Below are positions 8,345 through 17,182 of a DNA stretch of 64,000 nucleotides, piece by piece. The stretch is from Salinarchaeum laminariae. GTDB lineage: Archaea; Halobacteriota; Halobacteria; Halobacteriales; Salinarchaeaceae. How positions within the stretch are numbered: position 1 is the stretch's first letter; each line of letters starts with the position of its first letter. Where the stretch lies: positions 3,054,907 to 3,118,906 of the forward strand of contig NZ_CP096270.1 in assembly GCF_023204835.1 (NCBI RefSeq), read 5' to 3'. The notes under the pieces are model-generated. The model searched no databases. It saw nothing but the letters and a program-made list of their open reading frames with translations, and was not told the origin of the DNA. Both the position numbers and the translations under genes were made by a program.

Positions 8345-9172
8345 TCACTCCTCTATCGGATCGAACGCGTTCTCCGCGGCTGGGAAGTCGCCAGATTCGA
8401 CGTCGGCGACGTACTGCTCGACCGCACCGCGAACCTCCGAATCGAGGTCGGCGTACTGCCGCGACAGCTTGTAGGACTCGCCACCGAGGCCGAGCACGTC
8501 GTTGATCACGAGCACCTGTCCGTCGACGTAGCGGCCGGCGCCGATGCCGATCGTCGGGACGTCGACAGCCTCGGTGACGGCCTTCGCGGCGGCCTCGCTG
8601 ACGGTTTCGAGGACGATCGAAAAGGCGCCAGCAGCTTCGAGTTCCTCTGCCGTGTCGACGAGTGCCTCCGTCCCGGCGGAGACGTCGCGGTCCTTCCCCT
8701 GAACGAACGCGCCGCCGATTGCGTTCGTCCGCTGAGGCGTGTAGCCGATGTGACCCTGGACGGGGATGCCGAGTTCGGTGCAGCGATCGACGATTTCGAT
8801 CGTCGTCTCGCCGTACGGTGCGGTCTCGAGTTTCACCGCGTCGGCGCCGGCCTCCTTCATGAACCGGCCGGCGTTCTCCACGGACTCGGCGATCGAGGTG
8901 CCATAGGAGAGGAACGGGAGGTCGCCGATCACCATCGCGTCCTCGACCGTTCGGCTCACTGCGGCGGTGTTCGAGAGCGCTTCTTCGAGCGTGACGGGAA
9001 GGGTGTCGTCGTACCCCATGTGGTTGTCGCCGGCGCTGTCACCGACGAGGATCACGTCGACGCCACCGGCGTCGACCTGCCGTGCGATCGGCGCGTCGTA
9101 GGCCGTCAACATTGTGATGGGCTCCCCGGACTCGTAGCGGTCCTGCAGATCCCGAATCGTCGTTCGCGACAC
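8345..9172 (-). CDS. panB: 3-methyl-2-oxobutanoate hydroxymethyltransferase (ketopantoate synthesis)
   Basis: A 275-residue PanB enzyme that transfers a hydroxymethyl group from methylene-THF to 2-oxoisovalerate, the first committed step to pantothenate and CoA. Family signatures are clear: [14 protein letters not shown] at the N-terminus, VGDSAG with the metal-binding Asp, [13 protein letters not shown], and the C-terminal [22 protein letters not shown]. No ATG fits the family N-terminus ([15 protein letters not shown]), so the GTG at 9172 is the likely start. The length is close to the usual 260-280. It is divergently placed to hemL with a 138-base spacer. Confidence 0.93.
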   Translation of the reverse strand: MSRTTIRDLQDRYESGEPITMLTAYDAPIARQVDAGGVDVILVGDSAGDNHMGYDDTLPVTLEEALSNTAAVSRTVEDAMVIGDLPFLSYGTSIAESVENAGRFMKEAGADAVKLETAPYGETTIEIVDRCTELGIPVQGHIGYTPQRTNAIGGAFVQGKDRDVSAGTEALVDTAEELEAAGAFSIVLETVSEAAAKAVTEAVDVPTIGIGAGRYVDGQVLVINDVLGLGGESYKLSRQYADLDSEVRGAVEQYVADVESGDFPAAENAFDPIEE

Positions 9173-9283
9173 AGTTGGAGGAGCGGTTTCCGGTGTGATA
9201 AATCTCGCGTCCAGTCCGAAACCAGCGGTCGCCCCCAACAGTACGGCTCGGCGAGCCGACCGTCGGTTCGTTCCCGAGACGAC

Positions 9284-9289
9284 TTTAGG
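9284..9289 (+). promoter_or_regulatory. Candidate TATA box of hemL
   Basis: TTTAGG lies 22-27 bases before the hemL ATG (9311), the spacing expected for a leaderless haloarchaeal transcript. It is in the panB-hemL divergent spacer. Confidence 0.4.
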
Positions 9290-9310
9290 GACGGCTACCA
9301 ACGGGCAGCC

Positions 9311-10588
9311 ATGAATCACGAGCGGTCCCGCGAGCTCTACGATCGGGCACTGTCGGTCCTCCCGGGGGGCGTCAACTCCGCCGTCCGCGGCGCCACCGAA
9401 CCGTACCCCTTCTTCGCGGAGTCGGGAGACGGCGGTCACGTCGTCGACGCAGACGGCAACCGATACGTCGACTGGCTGATGGGGCTCGGTCCGCTGCTCT
9501 ACGGCCACGATACGCCGGAGCCGGTCAGCGCCGCGATCCAGTCCCACGCGAGCCAGGGGCCGCTGTTCGGCATGCCCACAGAGATCGAGGTCGAGCACGC
9601 GGAGTTCGTCGCGCGGCACGTCCCGAGCGTGGAGATGCTCCGGTTCGTAAACTCCGGGACTGAGGCGACCGTCTCCGCGCTGCGGCTCGCCCGCGGCCAC
9701 ACCGGCCGGGACAAGGTCGTCGTCATGCAGGGCGGCTACCACGGTGCACAGGAGTCCACGCTGGTCGAAGGCGAGGGCGACCACGTTCGTCCCTCCAGCC
9801 CGGGAATCCCCGCGAGCTTCGCCCAGCACACGATCCCGGTGCCGTTCAACGACCACGACGCGATTACTGACGTGTTCGAAGCGCGCGGCGACGAGATCGC
9901 TGCGGTCCTGATCGAGCCGATCCTCGCCAACCAGGGCATCGTCACGCCGGTCGAGGACTACCACGAGACCGTTCGGGACCTCACGGAGGATCACGGCGCC
10001 CTGCTGATCTGGGACGAGGTCATCACCGGCTTCCGCGTCGGCGGGCTCCAGTGCGCGCAGGGCAAGTACGACATCGAACCGGATCTCACCACATTCGGAA
10101 AGCTCATCGGCGGCGGCTTCCCCGTCGGCGCAATTGGCGGCCCCGCGGGCATCGTCGAGGGGTTCACGCCCAGCGGCGACGTCTTCCAGGCCGGCACCTT
10201 CTCGGGCCACCCCGTGACGATGGCTGCAGGGCTCGAGTCGCTGAAATACGCCGCCGAGAACGACGTCCACGAACACGTCAGCGGGCTCGGCGAGCAGCTC
10301 CGGGAGGGACTCCGAGAGATCGTCGCCGAGCGGGCGCCGAGCTACCAGGTCGCCGGCGTCGACGGCATCTTCAAGGTCCACTTCACGCGCGAGGGCGCTG
10401 GCGAGGTCAAGAACGCAGCAGACGTGAAAGACGGCGAGACCGACCGGTGGCGGAGTATCTTCCGCCCGGCGATGGCCGAGGAGGGTATCCTGTTGAGCCA
10501 GAACCAGTTCGAATCCCAGTTCGTCACGTACGCGCACACGGAGGAAGACGTCGAGGAGACGCTGGCGGCGTACGAGGCGACGCTCTGA
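9311..10588 (+). CDS. hemL: Glutamate-1-semialdehyde 2,1-aminomutase
   Basis: A 425-residue class III aminotransferase that converts glutamate-1-semialdehyde to 5-aminolevulinate in the C5 route to tetrapyrroles (haem, B12). The substrate/PLP motifs are conserved: [11 protein letters not shown] near the N-terminus, [21 protein letters not shown], and [18 protein letters not shown] in which Lys264 would hold PLP. Length and start ([20 protein letters not shown]) match the family. It is transcribed away from panB. Other hem genes are not in the window. Confidence 0.96.
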   Translation: MNHERSRELYDRALSVLPGGVNSAVRGATEPYPFFAESGDGGHVVDADGNRYVDWLMGLGPLLYGHDTPEPVSAAIQSHASQGPLFGMPTEIEVEHAEFVARHVPSVEMLRFVNSGTEATVSALRLARGHTGRDKVVVMQGGYHGAQESTLVEGEGDHVRPSSPGIPASFAQHTIPVPFNDHDAITDVFEARGDEIAAVLIEPILANQGIVTPVEDYHETVRDLTEDHGALLIWDEVITGFRVGGLQCAQGKYDIEPDLTTFGKLIGGGFPVGAIGGPAGIVEGFTPSGDVFQAGTFSGHPVTMAAGLESLKYAAENDVHEHVSGLGEQLREGLREIVAERAPSYQVAGVDGIFKVHFTREGAGEVKNAADVKDGETDRWRSIFRPAMAEEGILLSQNQFESQFVTYAHTEEDVEETLAAYEATL

Positions 10589-10702
10589 GGGCCGATCGAC
10601 GCTCCGGAGTTCCCGGCGACGCGCCCGATCCATCCCGGATGGGTCCACGTCGCACGATCCTGCGGAACCATTAGGAGCCTCGCGGCCCTTCCTCCGGTAC
10701 AA

Positions 10703-11308
10703 ATGATGCTGCCGACGCACGTTCTGGCCGGGCTCGCGATCGCACTGCCAGTGGCGGCGATCGCGCCAGATCTGGCACCGGCAGCGTTCGCTGGCGCCGC
10801 CGCAGGTAGCGTCGTTCCCGACCTCGACATCTACGCCGGCCACCGGCGGACGCTACACTACCCAGTCTACTATCCGCTCGCAGCCACGATCGCAGCGGCG
10901 GTGACACTCGCAGTCCCGACGCCCGTCACGGTCGGGATTACGTTCCTCCTCGCTGCGGCCGCCCTGCACTGCCGGATGGACGAGCTGGGTGGCAGTCTCG
11001 AACTCCGTCCCTGGGCCGAAACGTCCGATCGCGGCGTCTACGACCACCACAACGGGGAGTGGCGGACGCCGCGGCGGCTGATTTGCTACGACGGCTCACC
11101 GGGCGACCTCGCCGCGACAGGAGTGCTCGCGATTCCCCTGCTCGTGCTGACCGAGACCCCAGTTCGCTGGCTGGTGATCGCCGCCCTCGTCGTCGGGATC
11201 ACCTACGCAGCGTTGCGAAAGTGGCTCGCGGACGTCGTCGAGAAAGTCGTCGAACTCGTTCCGAGCGTACTCGCGACGTATCTCCCCGGCCGCTATCGAG
11301 GGAGCTAG
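10703..11308 (+). CDS. Membrane protein with YdjM-like metal-dependent hydrolase features
   Basis: A 201-residue integral membrane protein with several hydrophobic segments (about residues 7-40, 58-90, 140-165). It starts MMLPTHVLAGL and has an early VVPDLDIYAGHRRTLHYPVYY motif; the conserved Pro-Asp-x-Asp and Arg-x-x-x-His pattern is typical of the YdjM/membrane-bound metal-dependent hydrolase group. The ligand histidine and aspartate residues suggest metal binding, but the reaction is unknown in this group. It is a single gene following hemL. Confidence 0.7.
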   Translation: MMLPTHVLAGLAIALPVAAIAPDLAPAAFAGAAAGSVVPDLDIYAGHRRTLHYPVYYPLAATIAAAVTLAVPTPVTVGITFLLAAAALHCRMDELGGSLELRPWAETSDRGVYDHHNGEWRTPRRLICYDGSPGDLAATGVLAIPLLVLTETPVRWLVIAALVVGITYAALRKWLADVVEKVVELVPSVLATYLPGRYRGS

Positions 11309-11387
11309 ACCGAGCACGGCGGCAACGCAGTTCCGTGAACCGATCAGACAGTTCTTGCTGGCAGGAGCACCGAACAGCAGTCGATAC

Positions 11388-11957
11388 TCAGCCAGTCACG
11401 CGATCGAGCGTGCCCGCGGCAACGCCCTCTAGCAGCCGGTGACTCTCTGAAAGAACCACGACGCTCGCGAGGATGATCGCGCCCTCGACGACGCCAGAGA
11501 GGAGACCGAGCGAGACGATGAGCGTCGTCGCGCAGGCGGGCGGGTGGGTCGCGTCGGTCGCCAGCATCCCCCACGTCGTGAGCGTCACCGAGACGACGCC
11601 AGCGACGGCGAGCCGGATCGCGTCCATCGAACCGGGCGAAAGACCACCGGTCACGGCGATCCCCTGGGCAATAGCATAGTACGCGGCCAGCCCGGCAAGG
11701 ACGCCGATGGCGTGGCCGCCGATCACGCGCCGACGCTCGACGCGGGGGCCGCGGTGCTCGATGGCAAGCACGTAGGCGGTCGGCCCGAGACTCGGGAAGA
11801 TCGCCGGTTGTCCCGTAGCGACGGCGAGGATGCCGACGACGCCGAAGAGGAGGCCCGCGTGGAGCCCCGCGACGACGGTCGGTCCACGGGGCGTCGAGAG
11901 AAACATCTGGAAAATGAGATCGGTGAAAGAACGTGCGGTGAGGGGACCACTCGGCAC
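11388..11957 (-). CDS. HPP-family integral membrane protein
   Basis: A 189-residue protein with about four to five transmembrane helices carrying the diagnostic motif TDATHPPACATTLI (about residues 143-156). Other conserved pieces are FPSLGPTAYVL and VIGGHAIGVLAGL. HPP proteins are proposed anion (nitrite-like) transporters in plastids and cyanobacteria; the substrate in archaea is not known. It is followed on the same strand by nothing close and preceded by rps6e. Confidence 0.85.
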   Translation of the reverse strand: MPSGPLTARSFTDLIFQMFLSTPRGPTVVAGLHAGLLFGVVGILAVATGQPAIFPSLGPTAYVLAIEHRGPRVERRRVIGGHAIGVLAGLAAYYAIAQGIAVTGGLSPGSMDAIRLAVAGVVSVTLTTWGMLATDATHPPACATTLIVSLGLLSGVVEGAIILASVVVLSESHRLLEGVAAGTLDRVTG

Positions 11958-11981
11958 CGCGCGAGTGGGGTCGGAACGGCG

Positions 11982-12389
11982 TTACTCCTCGTCGTCGCCG
12001 TCGGCGTCTTCGTCGCCGAATGCCGCAGCCACGTCCACGCCGCCTGCGTCGACGACCTTCGCGTTGATCTGGGCGACGGCGTCGCTGATCTCGCGGCCGC
12101 GAACGGTGACGCGTTTGCGCTCGCCATCGTGGTCGGGCTCGAAGCCGACGCCACCGGTGAGAAGGACCTCCTTGAGATCCGGGCCGTCGACGTCCGCGCG
12201 GAGCGGCCGACCCGCGTCGTCGGAGCCGCCGGTCAGTTCGATCGTAGCGCCGTCGAGGCCGACTGCGTCTCCGTCGACCTCGTCGCCGAGGGATCGCGAG
12301 GCGAATCGGTTCGCGTCCTGTCCGTCGACTTCCCGCTGGAAGGTCCGACCCGAGTCCGGATCGGCAACGACGACCTGAAATGGTGCCAT
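11982..12389 (-). CDS. rps6e: 30S ribosomal protein S6e
   Basis: A 135-residue archaeal/eukaryotic-type small-subunit protein. The N-terminal half shows the family fold sequence: [56 protein letters not shown], then LLTGGVGF and [24 protein letters not shown]. The acidic tail [11 protein letters not shown] is a haloarchaeal feature. The ATG at 12389 is chosen over an upstream one because [11 protein letters not shown] matches the family N-terminus. Confidence 0.96.
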   Translation of the reverse strand: MAPFQVVVADPDSGRTFQREVDGQDANRFASRSLGDEVDGDAVGLDGATIELTGGSDDAGRPLRADVDGPDLKEVLLTGGVGFEPDHDGERKRVTVRGREISDAVAQINAKVVDAGGVDVAAAFGDEDADGDDEE

Positions 12390-12569
12390 GGCAGTGAAAA
12401 ATCGGGGACGCCCCAAAAGTACGTCGGAACGGCGTCGTGGCCTGCTCGGGGCTTTGGAGGCGGTACTCAGTGGGCCACGCTGTCACACAGCGATCGCGAC
12501 GCTCTCCCTCGCGATCACTTTCACTCCGGTTGCCGAGCACTCTTGCCTGAAGACGACGAAACGTGATAT

Positions 12570-12725
12570 ATGGCCGCACGTACAGACCCAAGGACTGATA
12601 GAGACGGGGAGGAGTCAGCGGGCCGGCCCTGCCCAGCCTGTGGCGAGTCGATGTACCGGCGTCACTGCAAGTACGTCTGCCCGAAGCACGGCGTGGTCTA
12701 CGACTGCGCGGATACGTTCTACTGA
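12570..12725 (+). CDS. Small zinc-finger protein (51 aa)
   Basis: A 51-residue protein with a polar N-terminal tail and a single putative zinc site: CPACGESMYRRHCKYVCPKHGVVYDCADTFY. The Cys pairs and the HCKYVCPKHG core look like a haloarchaeal small zinc-finger family (I recall it as the HVO_2523 type). It is read from ATG at 12570 directly behind a TGATATATGG sequence and is missed by length cut-offs. Binding partner and role are unknown. Confidence 0.75.
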   Translation: MAARTDPRTDRDGEESAGRPCPACGESMYRRHCKYVCPKHGVVYDCADTFY

Positions 12726-12804
12726 GCAGCGTCGCTGACTGCTCAGGTCGCTCACTATCTGCGGTTAAGACACTTCGCCAACGCCAACATCGTCCGTCCG
12801 CAGG

Positions 12805-13512
12805 TTATCTGCTCTCACCGCCACCGCTTCCCGCACCGACGGGCAGGCCAATCCGCTCGCCGTACCGGCGGTAGGCCGGACCGACGAGCACCGCGATGGC
12901 GGCGATCGTCGTGAGCGCGATCAGCCTGAAACCGCCAGCAGTCGCACCTTCCGTAGAGAGCGTCGCGAGCGACGCTCCAACGGCGACCGCTGCGATCGTC
13001 CACGGAATCTCGCCGAGGATCACACCCAGCGCGAACGATCGGAAGCGGACGTCCGCGAGTGCGGCGCCGACGGTCACGGCGTCGGCTGGGATCGGTGCCA
13101 GTCGAGCGGCCGTCACGCCCCGAACTGGACCAGCGGTGGCGAGATACTGCTCGCCGATGGCGCTCACGCGATCGGCGCCGGGAGCGTCGGTCCCCAGCCA
13201 TCGCGTGACGTAGAAGGGGAGAATCGAGGTCGCGACGGCGCCCGCGAGTGCGATCGGGAATCCGAGAACGACGCCGTAGCCATAGCCCACGACGACGGCG
13301 ACGAGCGTCGGTGGCCAGAGCAGGGCCGGGCGAACGGCGTACAGGACGGCGATCACGCCAGCGAAAAGCAACGGATCCGAAGCTGCCCGCTCCGCGGCGT
13401 CGAGCAAGGGCTCCGGGGAGTGAAGCAGGGCTGCCAGCGAGACGCCGGCCACCACAAGCGCGAGCGTTACCGTCCGCAGGCCGCGGTGCACGTCCCCGAG
13501 GCGGAGGGCCAT
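12805..13512 (-). CDS. TVP38/TMEM64-type (VTT domain) membrane protein
   Basis: A 235-residue integral membrane protein with about six hydrophobic segments. The VTT/SNARE-associated signatures are present: LLWPPTLVAVVVGYGYGVVLGFPIALAGAVATSILPFYVTRWLG, and later RLAPIPADAVTVGAALADVRFRSFALGVILGEIPWT. DedA/TVP38-type proteins act in membrane lipid or ion homeostasis in bacteria; the substrate here is unknown. It ends in a Gly/Ser-rich cytoplasmic tail. Confidence 0.85.
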   Translation of the reverse strand: MALRLGDVHRGLRTVTLALVVAGVSLAALLHSPEPLLDAAERAASDPLLFAGVIAVLYAVRPALLWPPTLVAVVVGYGYGVVLGFPIALAGAVATSILPFYVTRWLGTDAPGADRVSAIGEQYLATAGPVRGVTAARLAPIPADAVTVGAALADVRFRSFALGVILGEIPWTIAAVAVGASLATLSTEGATAGGFRLIALTTIAAIAVLVGPAYRRYGERIGLPVGAGSGGGESR

Positions 13513-13627
13513 CGAAGTGAACGTTTCCCATCGGTGCGAGGGAGCAGCCAGGGATCGGATCGCTTAATGACGGATCAGCCCGCAGGTCGACGCAAGGAAT
13601 TAGCAGGTGGGCGTCGAGAGCCAGACC

Positions 13628-13984
13628 GTGGACGGAGATCCGGTCGAGCTCGGCGTCGCCCTGCTGGAGCACCTCGAACACGAGGAGCTCAGCGTCGCCG
13701 ACGCCATGGATCGAATCGAGATGATCACGGTCGATCCCGCGATGCAGCGCCAGATCCTTCGGGAGGCCGAGGCCCGTGGCGCGATCGAACGAGACGAAGC
13801 AGTTGTCCGCCCCGCCGGTGACGCGTTCGTCCGCTTCGATTCCCAGGTGGTCGTCCGAGAGGGAGAGTTCGACTGCCGGCGCTGTGGCACGACGATCTCG
13901 GAAGGCCACTTCATCCAGGTCGACGGTGGGGAGATCGGCGCCTTCGGCTCCTCGTGCATCAGGAAAGTCACTGGGCGCGAGTGA
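13628..13984 (+). CDS. DUF5830-like protein with C-terminal zinc ribbon
   Basis: A ~118-residue protein. The N-terminal part resembles a winged-helix fold (ALLEHLEHEELSVADAMDRIEMITVDPAMQRQILREAEARGAIERDEAVVRP). The C-terminal part has a FDCRRCGTTISEGHF ribbon followed by GEIGAFGSSCIRKVTGRE, giving the four cysteines of a zinc site. It matches my memory of a conserved haloarchaeal family of unknown function. I chose the GTG at 13628 (VDGDPVELGV); a GTG at 13607 would add seven residues. It is transcribed alone. Confidence 0.8.
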   Translation: MDGDPVELGVALLEHLEHEELSVADAMDRIEMITVDPAMQRQILREAEARGAIERDEAVVRPAGDAFVRFDSQVVVREGEFDCRRCGTTISEGHFIQVDGGEIGAFGSSCIRKVTGRE

Positions 13985-14056
13985 GCCGCTGGACGCAAGT
14001 GAATCACTGGACGCGAGTGAATGAGTTGGTGAGAACGCAGCGGCGGATCGTGTCAG

Positions 14057-15352
14057 CTATCGACCGCGCCGAAGCTCCTCGACGAGCTTCTGGATGGTCT
14101 TGTGCTGGCGCGTCAGGAGTTTGTTCTGCTTCTGGACCGCGACGCGAAGCTCCTCGACCTCCTCGGCGAGTTCGTCGGTTCGGTCCGAAGCCGCCTCGGT
14201 GTCTACTGCCTTCGCATCCCCGGCAGCCGGCCCGTCCGGCGGGTCCGCAGCGGGCGAGGTCGGGTCGGGGTCGTCGGATCGCTGCTGCGTTGATGGGTCC
14301 GACCCGCTCGCAGTTCGGTTCGCCCGCCCGTCGTTGGACTCGTTCGTCGCGCTGGGCTGTGCCTGGTCTGTCGCACCGGACTCCTGCGTGACCTCGTCCG
14401 AGGCTGCCGCTGCGTCGTTCGACGATCGGCTCTGCGGAGCGGCGCCGCCAGCGCTGGACTGCTGGCTGCTCGCACCCGCATCGGCAGCACCGACCGAGTC
14501 CTCGGTGGGCACGGCGTCCGTACCGGTTCGATCGGTCGTATCGTTCGTATTCGTCCCAGGCCCATCGAGGTCCGCCGGATCTGGATTTCTGCCGTCCTGC
14601 GTCGTGTCGCCGGCGCTGAGGGGGTCGACGCCTTCACCGAAGTCCATCCCGCCGCCCGACCCATCGTCGGACTCCTCGGAAACGTCGTCGGAGGCGGTAT
14701 CCCCGGGCTCGGCTGGTGCGAGCGCGTCGTTCAGGTCCGCGTCGGCGGCCAGACCGTGGTACCGGCGAATCGCCCCTTCGAGTTCTTCCCTGACCTCGCG
14801 GGAGCGGTCGCTGGGCGTCTTGATCCGCTCGGCGCGGCCGTCGATCTCGATGACGAGCTGGGTCGCGACGCTCCCCTTCTCGGCGTAGACTCCCGTGACG
14901 TCGGCGAAGGGGTACTCCTCGAAGTCGAGGTCCCAGACCGTCTCGCCGACGTGTTTGACGAGACGGTTGTCCGCAATCACGAGCGTCAGCTCCGAGAAGA
15001 GGTACGAGTCGACGACGGACTCGCCGTCCTCGAGCACGTCGTTCATCCCGAGGATTCCCGCGAGAATCGAGGGAATCGCCTCGTCGGCGGCACCGGAGGG
15101 TAGCGTGAACTCCTCGACGCCGTCGATGGGGTGGTCGAGCGTGATGCGCGTTTTGCGTCGACCATGCGAGAGTGAGAGCGACTCCGCCTCGTGGCTGTAG
15201 GACTCGACGGATTCGTCGCTGAGCAGTCCCTCGCTACGGTAGATTAGCGTTCGCGTCGGCGTGACGAACAGCGCGTCGTCCCCGCCGAGATCGACGCTGG
15301 CGGCGACTTCCTCGCCGTCGAGCGCCTCCTCGACGATGCCAGGAACGTCCAT
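14057..15352 (-). CDS. Conserved haloarchaeal protein with C-terminal coiled coil (DUF7115-like)
   Basis: A 431-residue protein in three parts. Residues 1-200 form a conserved domain made of two PH-like repeats (LFVTPTRTLIYRSEGLL and LTLVIADNRLVKHVGETVWDLDFEEYPFADVTGVYAEKG). Residues ~205-385 are a disordered Asp/Ser/Thr/Gln-rich linker. Residues ~390-431 form a coiled coil (TDELAEEVEELRVAVQKQNKLLTRQHKTIQKLVEELRRG). No signal peptide or enzyme motif is seen. The family is widespread in haloarchaea as far as I recall; its role is unknown, and a scaffold or membrane-associated role is speculation. Confidence 0.75.
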   Translation of the reverse strand: MDVPGIVEEALDGEEVAASVDLGGDDALFVTPTRTLIYRSEGLLSDESVESYSHEAESLSLSHGRRKTRITLDHPIDGVEEFTLPSGAADEAIPSILAGILGMNDVLEDGESVVDSYLFSELTLVIADNRLVKHVGETVWDLDFEEYPFADVTGVYAEKGSVATQLVIEIDGRAERIKTPSDRSREVREELEGAIRRYHGLAADADLNDALAPAEPGDTASDDVSEESDDGSGGGMDFGEGVDPLSAGDTTQDGRNPDPADLDGPGTNTNDTTDRTGTDAVPTEDSVGAADAGASSQQSSAGGAAPQSRSSNDAAAASDEVTQESGATDQAQPSATNESNDGRANRTASGSDPSTQQRSDDPDPTSPAADPPDGPAAGDAKAVDTEAASDRTDELAEEVEELRVAVQKQNKLLTRQHKTIQKLVEELRRGR

Positions 15353-15489
15353 ACGAGGGTCTCACAGCCCGGTGGCTTAAAACCCCGAGGCGACAGCGCG
15401 GCGGGAAGCGCCGAGGGCGTCGCGGGTGGCACGTACGGGTGCCCGAAGATGAGAGGGCTTAAGAGCACCAGCGATGAAATCTCGACCGA

Positions 15490-15630
15490 GCCCGGGTGGC
15501 TTAGCTGGACATAGCGCCGCACTCATAGGGTTCCGAGCTTCGGTGCGGAGTTCGCATGTCCGATACGGGGACTGCCGAGCCTCGAACCTGGGACATGCGG
15601 AGATCGAGGGTTCGAAGCCCTCCCCGGGCA
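15490..15630 (+). tRNA. tRNA-Met (CAT, elongator) with a 67-base intron
   Basis: Acceptor GCCCGGG (15490-15496) pairs with CCCGGGC (15623-15629), with discriminator A at 15630. The D arm, an anticodon stem CCGCA/TGCGG, and T arm GAGGG-TTCGAAG-CCCTC are intact. The anticodon CAT is at 15524-15526 in a loop CTCATA+A. An intron at 15528-15594 interrupts the loop after position 37, the canonical archaeal position; exon junctions would be cut at a bulge-helix-bulge. The elongator tRNA-Met of Haloferax has an intron at the same place. No CCA is encoded. Confidence 0.92.
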
Positions 15631-16125
15631 CTGTCTTTCCGCGAGGAACGAACGTTCGTGAGTGACGACGCCGGAAGCAGTGCCCGGGTCCGCGAGAACC
15701 CGTTGGTCCTGCGCGATGGAGCGACCGACGGGAGCGACTGAGTGCAGGGCCAGGAAGTCGAGTAGAGCGAGCGGTAGCGCCGCGATCGAACGATGTTTTT
15801 CCGTGGTTCGACAGCCCTCCCCGGCATTTCTGACGCGACCCGCGAACGATAGTGAGCGGTGTCACCGTTACTCGTGTCCGGGGAGGGCCTCCGGCCCGTA
15901 GGCTCTACGCGAACGAGGAACCCCCTGTCCCAGGTAACGTCGTCCACTTGCCGCTCGAGGCGATCGGACTCGTCGGCGTCCTCGTGGGCATTGGGCTCGC
16001 CGCCTTCAAACGGTAACCGACGTGCCAGCATCGCCGGTCGAACGACAGCATTTCTGCACCGCGGGGACACAGCGAGCCGTGCCGCAGGCCCAAGAACCTT
16101 GCATCGGACGCTCGCAGGTAGTAGT
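15631..16125. other. Spacer after tRNA-Met, tRNA-like remnant and possible tiny ORF
   Basis: No firm gene is seen in these ~495 bases. The spacer has a palindrome ACGAACGTTCGT near 15650, the tRNA 3'-end copy at 15805-15826, and a GGGCCTCCGGCCC hairpin near 15888-15900. A GTG-started frame at 15852-16016 could encode ~54 residues ending in a hydrophobic helix (EAIGLVGVLVGIGLAAFKR). It may be a small membrane protein or the broken 3' end of a gene lost with an integrated element. I do not call it as a gene. Confidence 0.35.
15805..15826 (+). repeat. Degraded copy of the tRNA-Met 3' end (possible attachment-site remnant)
   Basis: GGTTCGACAGCCCTCCCCGG at 15805-15824 continues CA, and aligns to the tRNA T-arm/acceptor end at 15609-15630 with one inserted and one missing base. 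A repeat of a tRNA 3' end ~195 bases downstream is the usual footprint of an integrase-mediated insertion that has since been lost or eroded. No integrase gene is nearby. Confidence 0.45.
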
Positions 16126-17145
16126 ATGCCGGAGACTCACAGCGCGTGGTACTTCGCGGAGCGACCGCAGGGCGAACCGGATCTCGATTGTTTCGATCTA
16201 CGGGAAGAAGAGCGACCGTCCCCGAATCCGGGGGAGCTTCTCGTCGAAGTTCAGTACCTGTCCGTCGACCCATACATGCGGGGCCGGATGGACGATCGGG
16301 AGTCCTACGCCGAGCCGTGGGACGTCGGCGACGTTCTCAAGGGAGCGGTCGTCGGCGAAGTCGTCGAAAGTCACCACCATTCCTACGAGGAAGGCGATTT
16401 CGTCACTGGCGAGGGCGCCTGGGCCGAGTACAGCGTGCTCGACGGCGACGACGTGGGGCCAGTCGATCCCTCGATCGCGGATCCGGAGGCGTATCTCGGC
16501 GTGCTGGGAATGCCCGGCCGCACCGCCTACTTCGGGCTGCTGGAGGAAGGCGAACCAAAGCCCGGCGACACCGTCGTCGTGTCTGGCGCTGCGGGCGCCG
16601 TCGGCTCCGTCGTCGGCCAGATCGCCAGCATGAACGGCTGTCACGTCGTCGGCTTCGCCGGCTCCGAGGAGAAGACCGACTGGCTCACCGACGACCTCGG
16701 ATTCGACGCCGCGATCAACTACAAGACGACCGAGGACTACCGCGCGGCGCTCGACGACGCAGCACCCGGTGGCGTCGACGTCTACTTCGACAACGTCGGC
16801 GGCCCGATTACGGACGCCGTGTTCACGAAGCTCAACCTCGACGCCCGCGTCGCGGTCTGCGGGCAGATCGCCCACTACAACGCTGAGTCGGTGCCGATGG
16901 GGCCGCGCAAGCTCCCCATGCTCATCGCACCGCGCGCGACGGTGCAGGGGCTACTCGTCGGCGACTACGCCACGCGCTTCGGCGAGGCCAGCAAACAGCT
17001 CGCTCAGTGGGTTGGAGCGGGCGAACTCGAACACCGCGAGACCATCGTGGAAGGGCTCGACCGCGCACCGGAGGCCTTCCTCGGTCTCTTCTCCGGCGAC
17101 AACATCGGCAAGCAGGTCGTGCAGGTGTCCGAGCCGTCGGCGTAA
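16126..17145 (+). CDS. NADP-dependent zinc-free medium-chain oxidoreductase (PTGR/CurA type)
   Basis: A 339-residue MDR-superfamily enzyme that reduces alkenal/enone double bonds with NADPH. The family pattern is clear: PGELLVEVQYLSVDPYMRGRM at the N-terminus, nucleotide-binding VVSGAAGAVGSVVGQIASMNGCHVVGFAGSEEK (around residues 145-180), DVYFDNVGGPITDAV and VAVCGQIAHYN. The zinc-binding cysteines and histidines of alcohol dehydrogenases are absent. The ATG at 16126 fits the family N-terminus; an in-frame region further upstream belongs to the spacer. Physiological substrate is unknown. Confidence 0.9.
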   Translation: MPETHSAWYFAERPQGEPDLDCFDLREEERPSPNPGELLVEVQYLSVDPYMRGRMDDRESYAEPWDVGDVLKGAVVGEVVESHHHSYEEGDFVTGEGAWAEYSVLDGDDVGPVDPSIADPEAYLGVLGMPGRTAYFGLLEEGEPKPGDTVVVSGAAGAVGSVVGQIASMNGCHVVGFAGSEEKTDWLTDDLGFDAAINYKTTEDYRAALDDAAPGGVDVYFDNVGGPITDAVFTKLNLDARVAVCGQIAHYNAESVPMGPRKLPMLIAPRATVQGLLVGDYATRFGEASKQLAQWVGAGELEHRETIVEGLDRAPEAFLGLFSGDNIGKQVVQVSEPSA

Positions 17146-17182
17146 GGCGCATCGTTCCGCATCGTATCCGTCCGCAGGTGGG

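Noticed and set aside
8123-10588. Extended plus-strand frame upstream of hemL
   Set aside because: The family start of hemL is at 9311 with a promoter box in front. The upstream part lies antisense to panB and has no domain.
8345-10843. Very long minus-strand frame over panB and hemL
   Set aside because: Only the panB part (8345-9172) carries a domain. The rest is antisense to hemL and has the composition expected of the opposite strand of a GC-rich gene.
15501-16273. Minus-strand frames across the tRNA-Met spacer
   Set aside because: They overlap the tRNA and repeat remnants and show no protein features.
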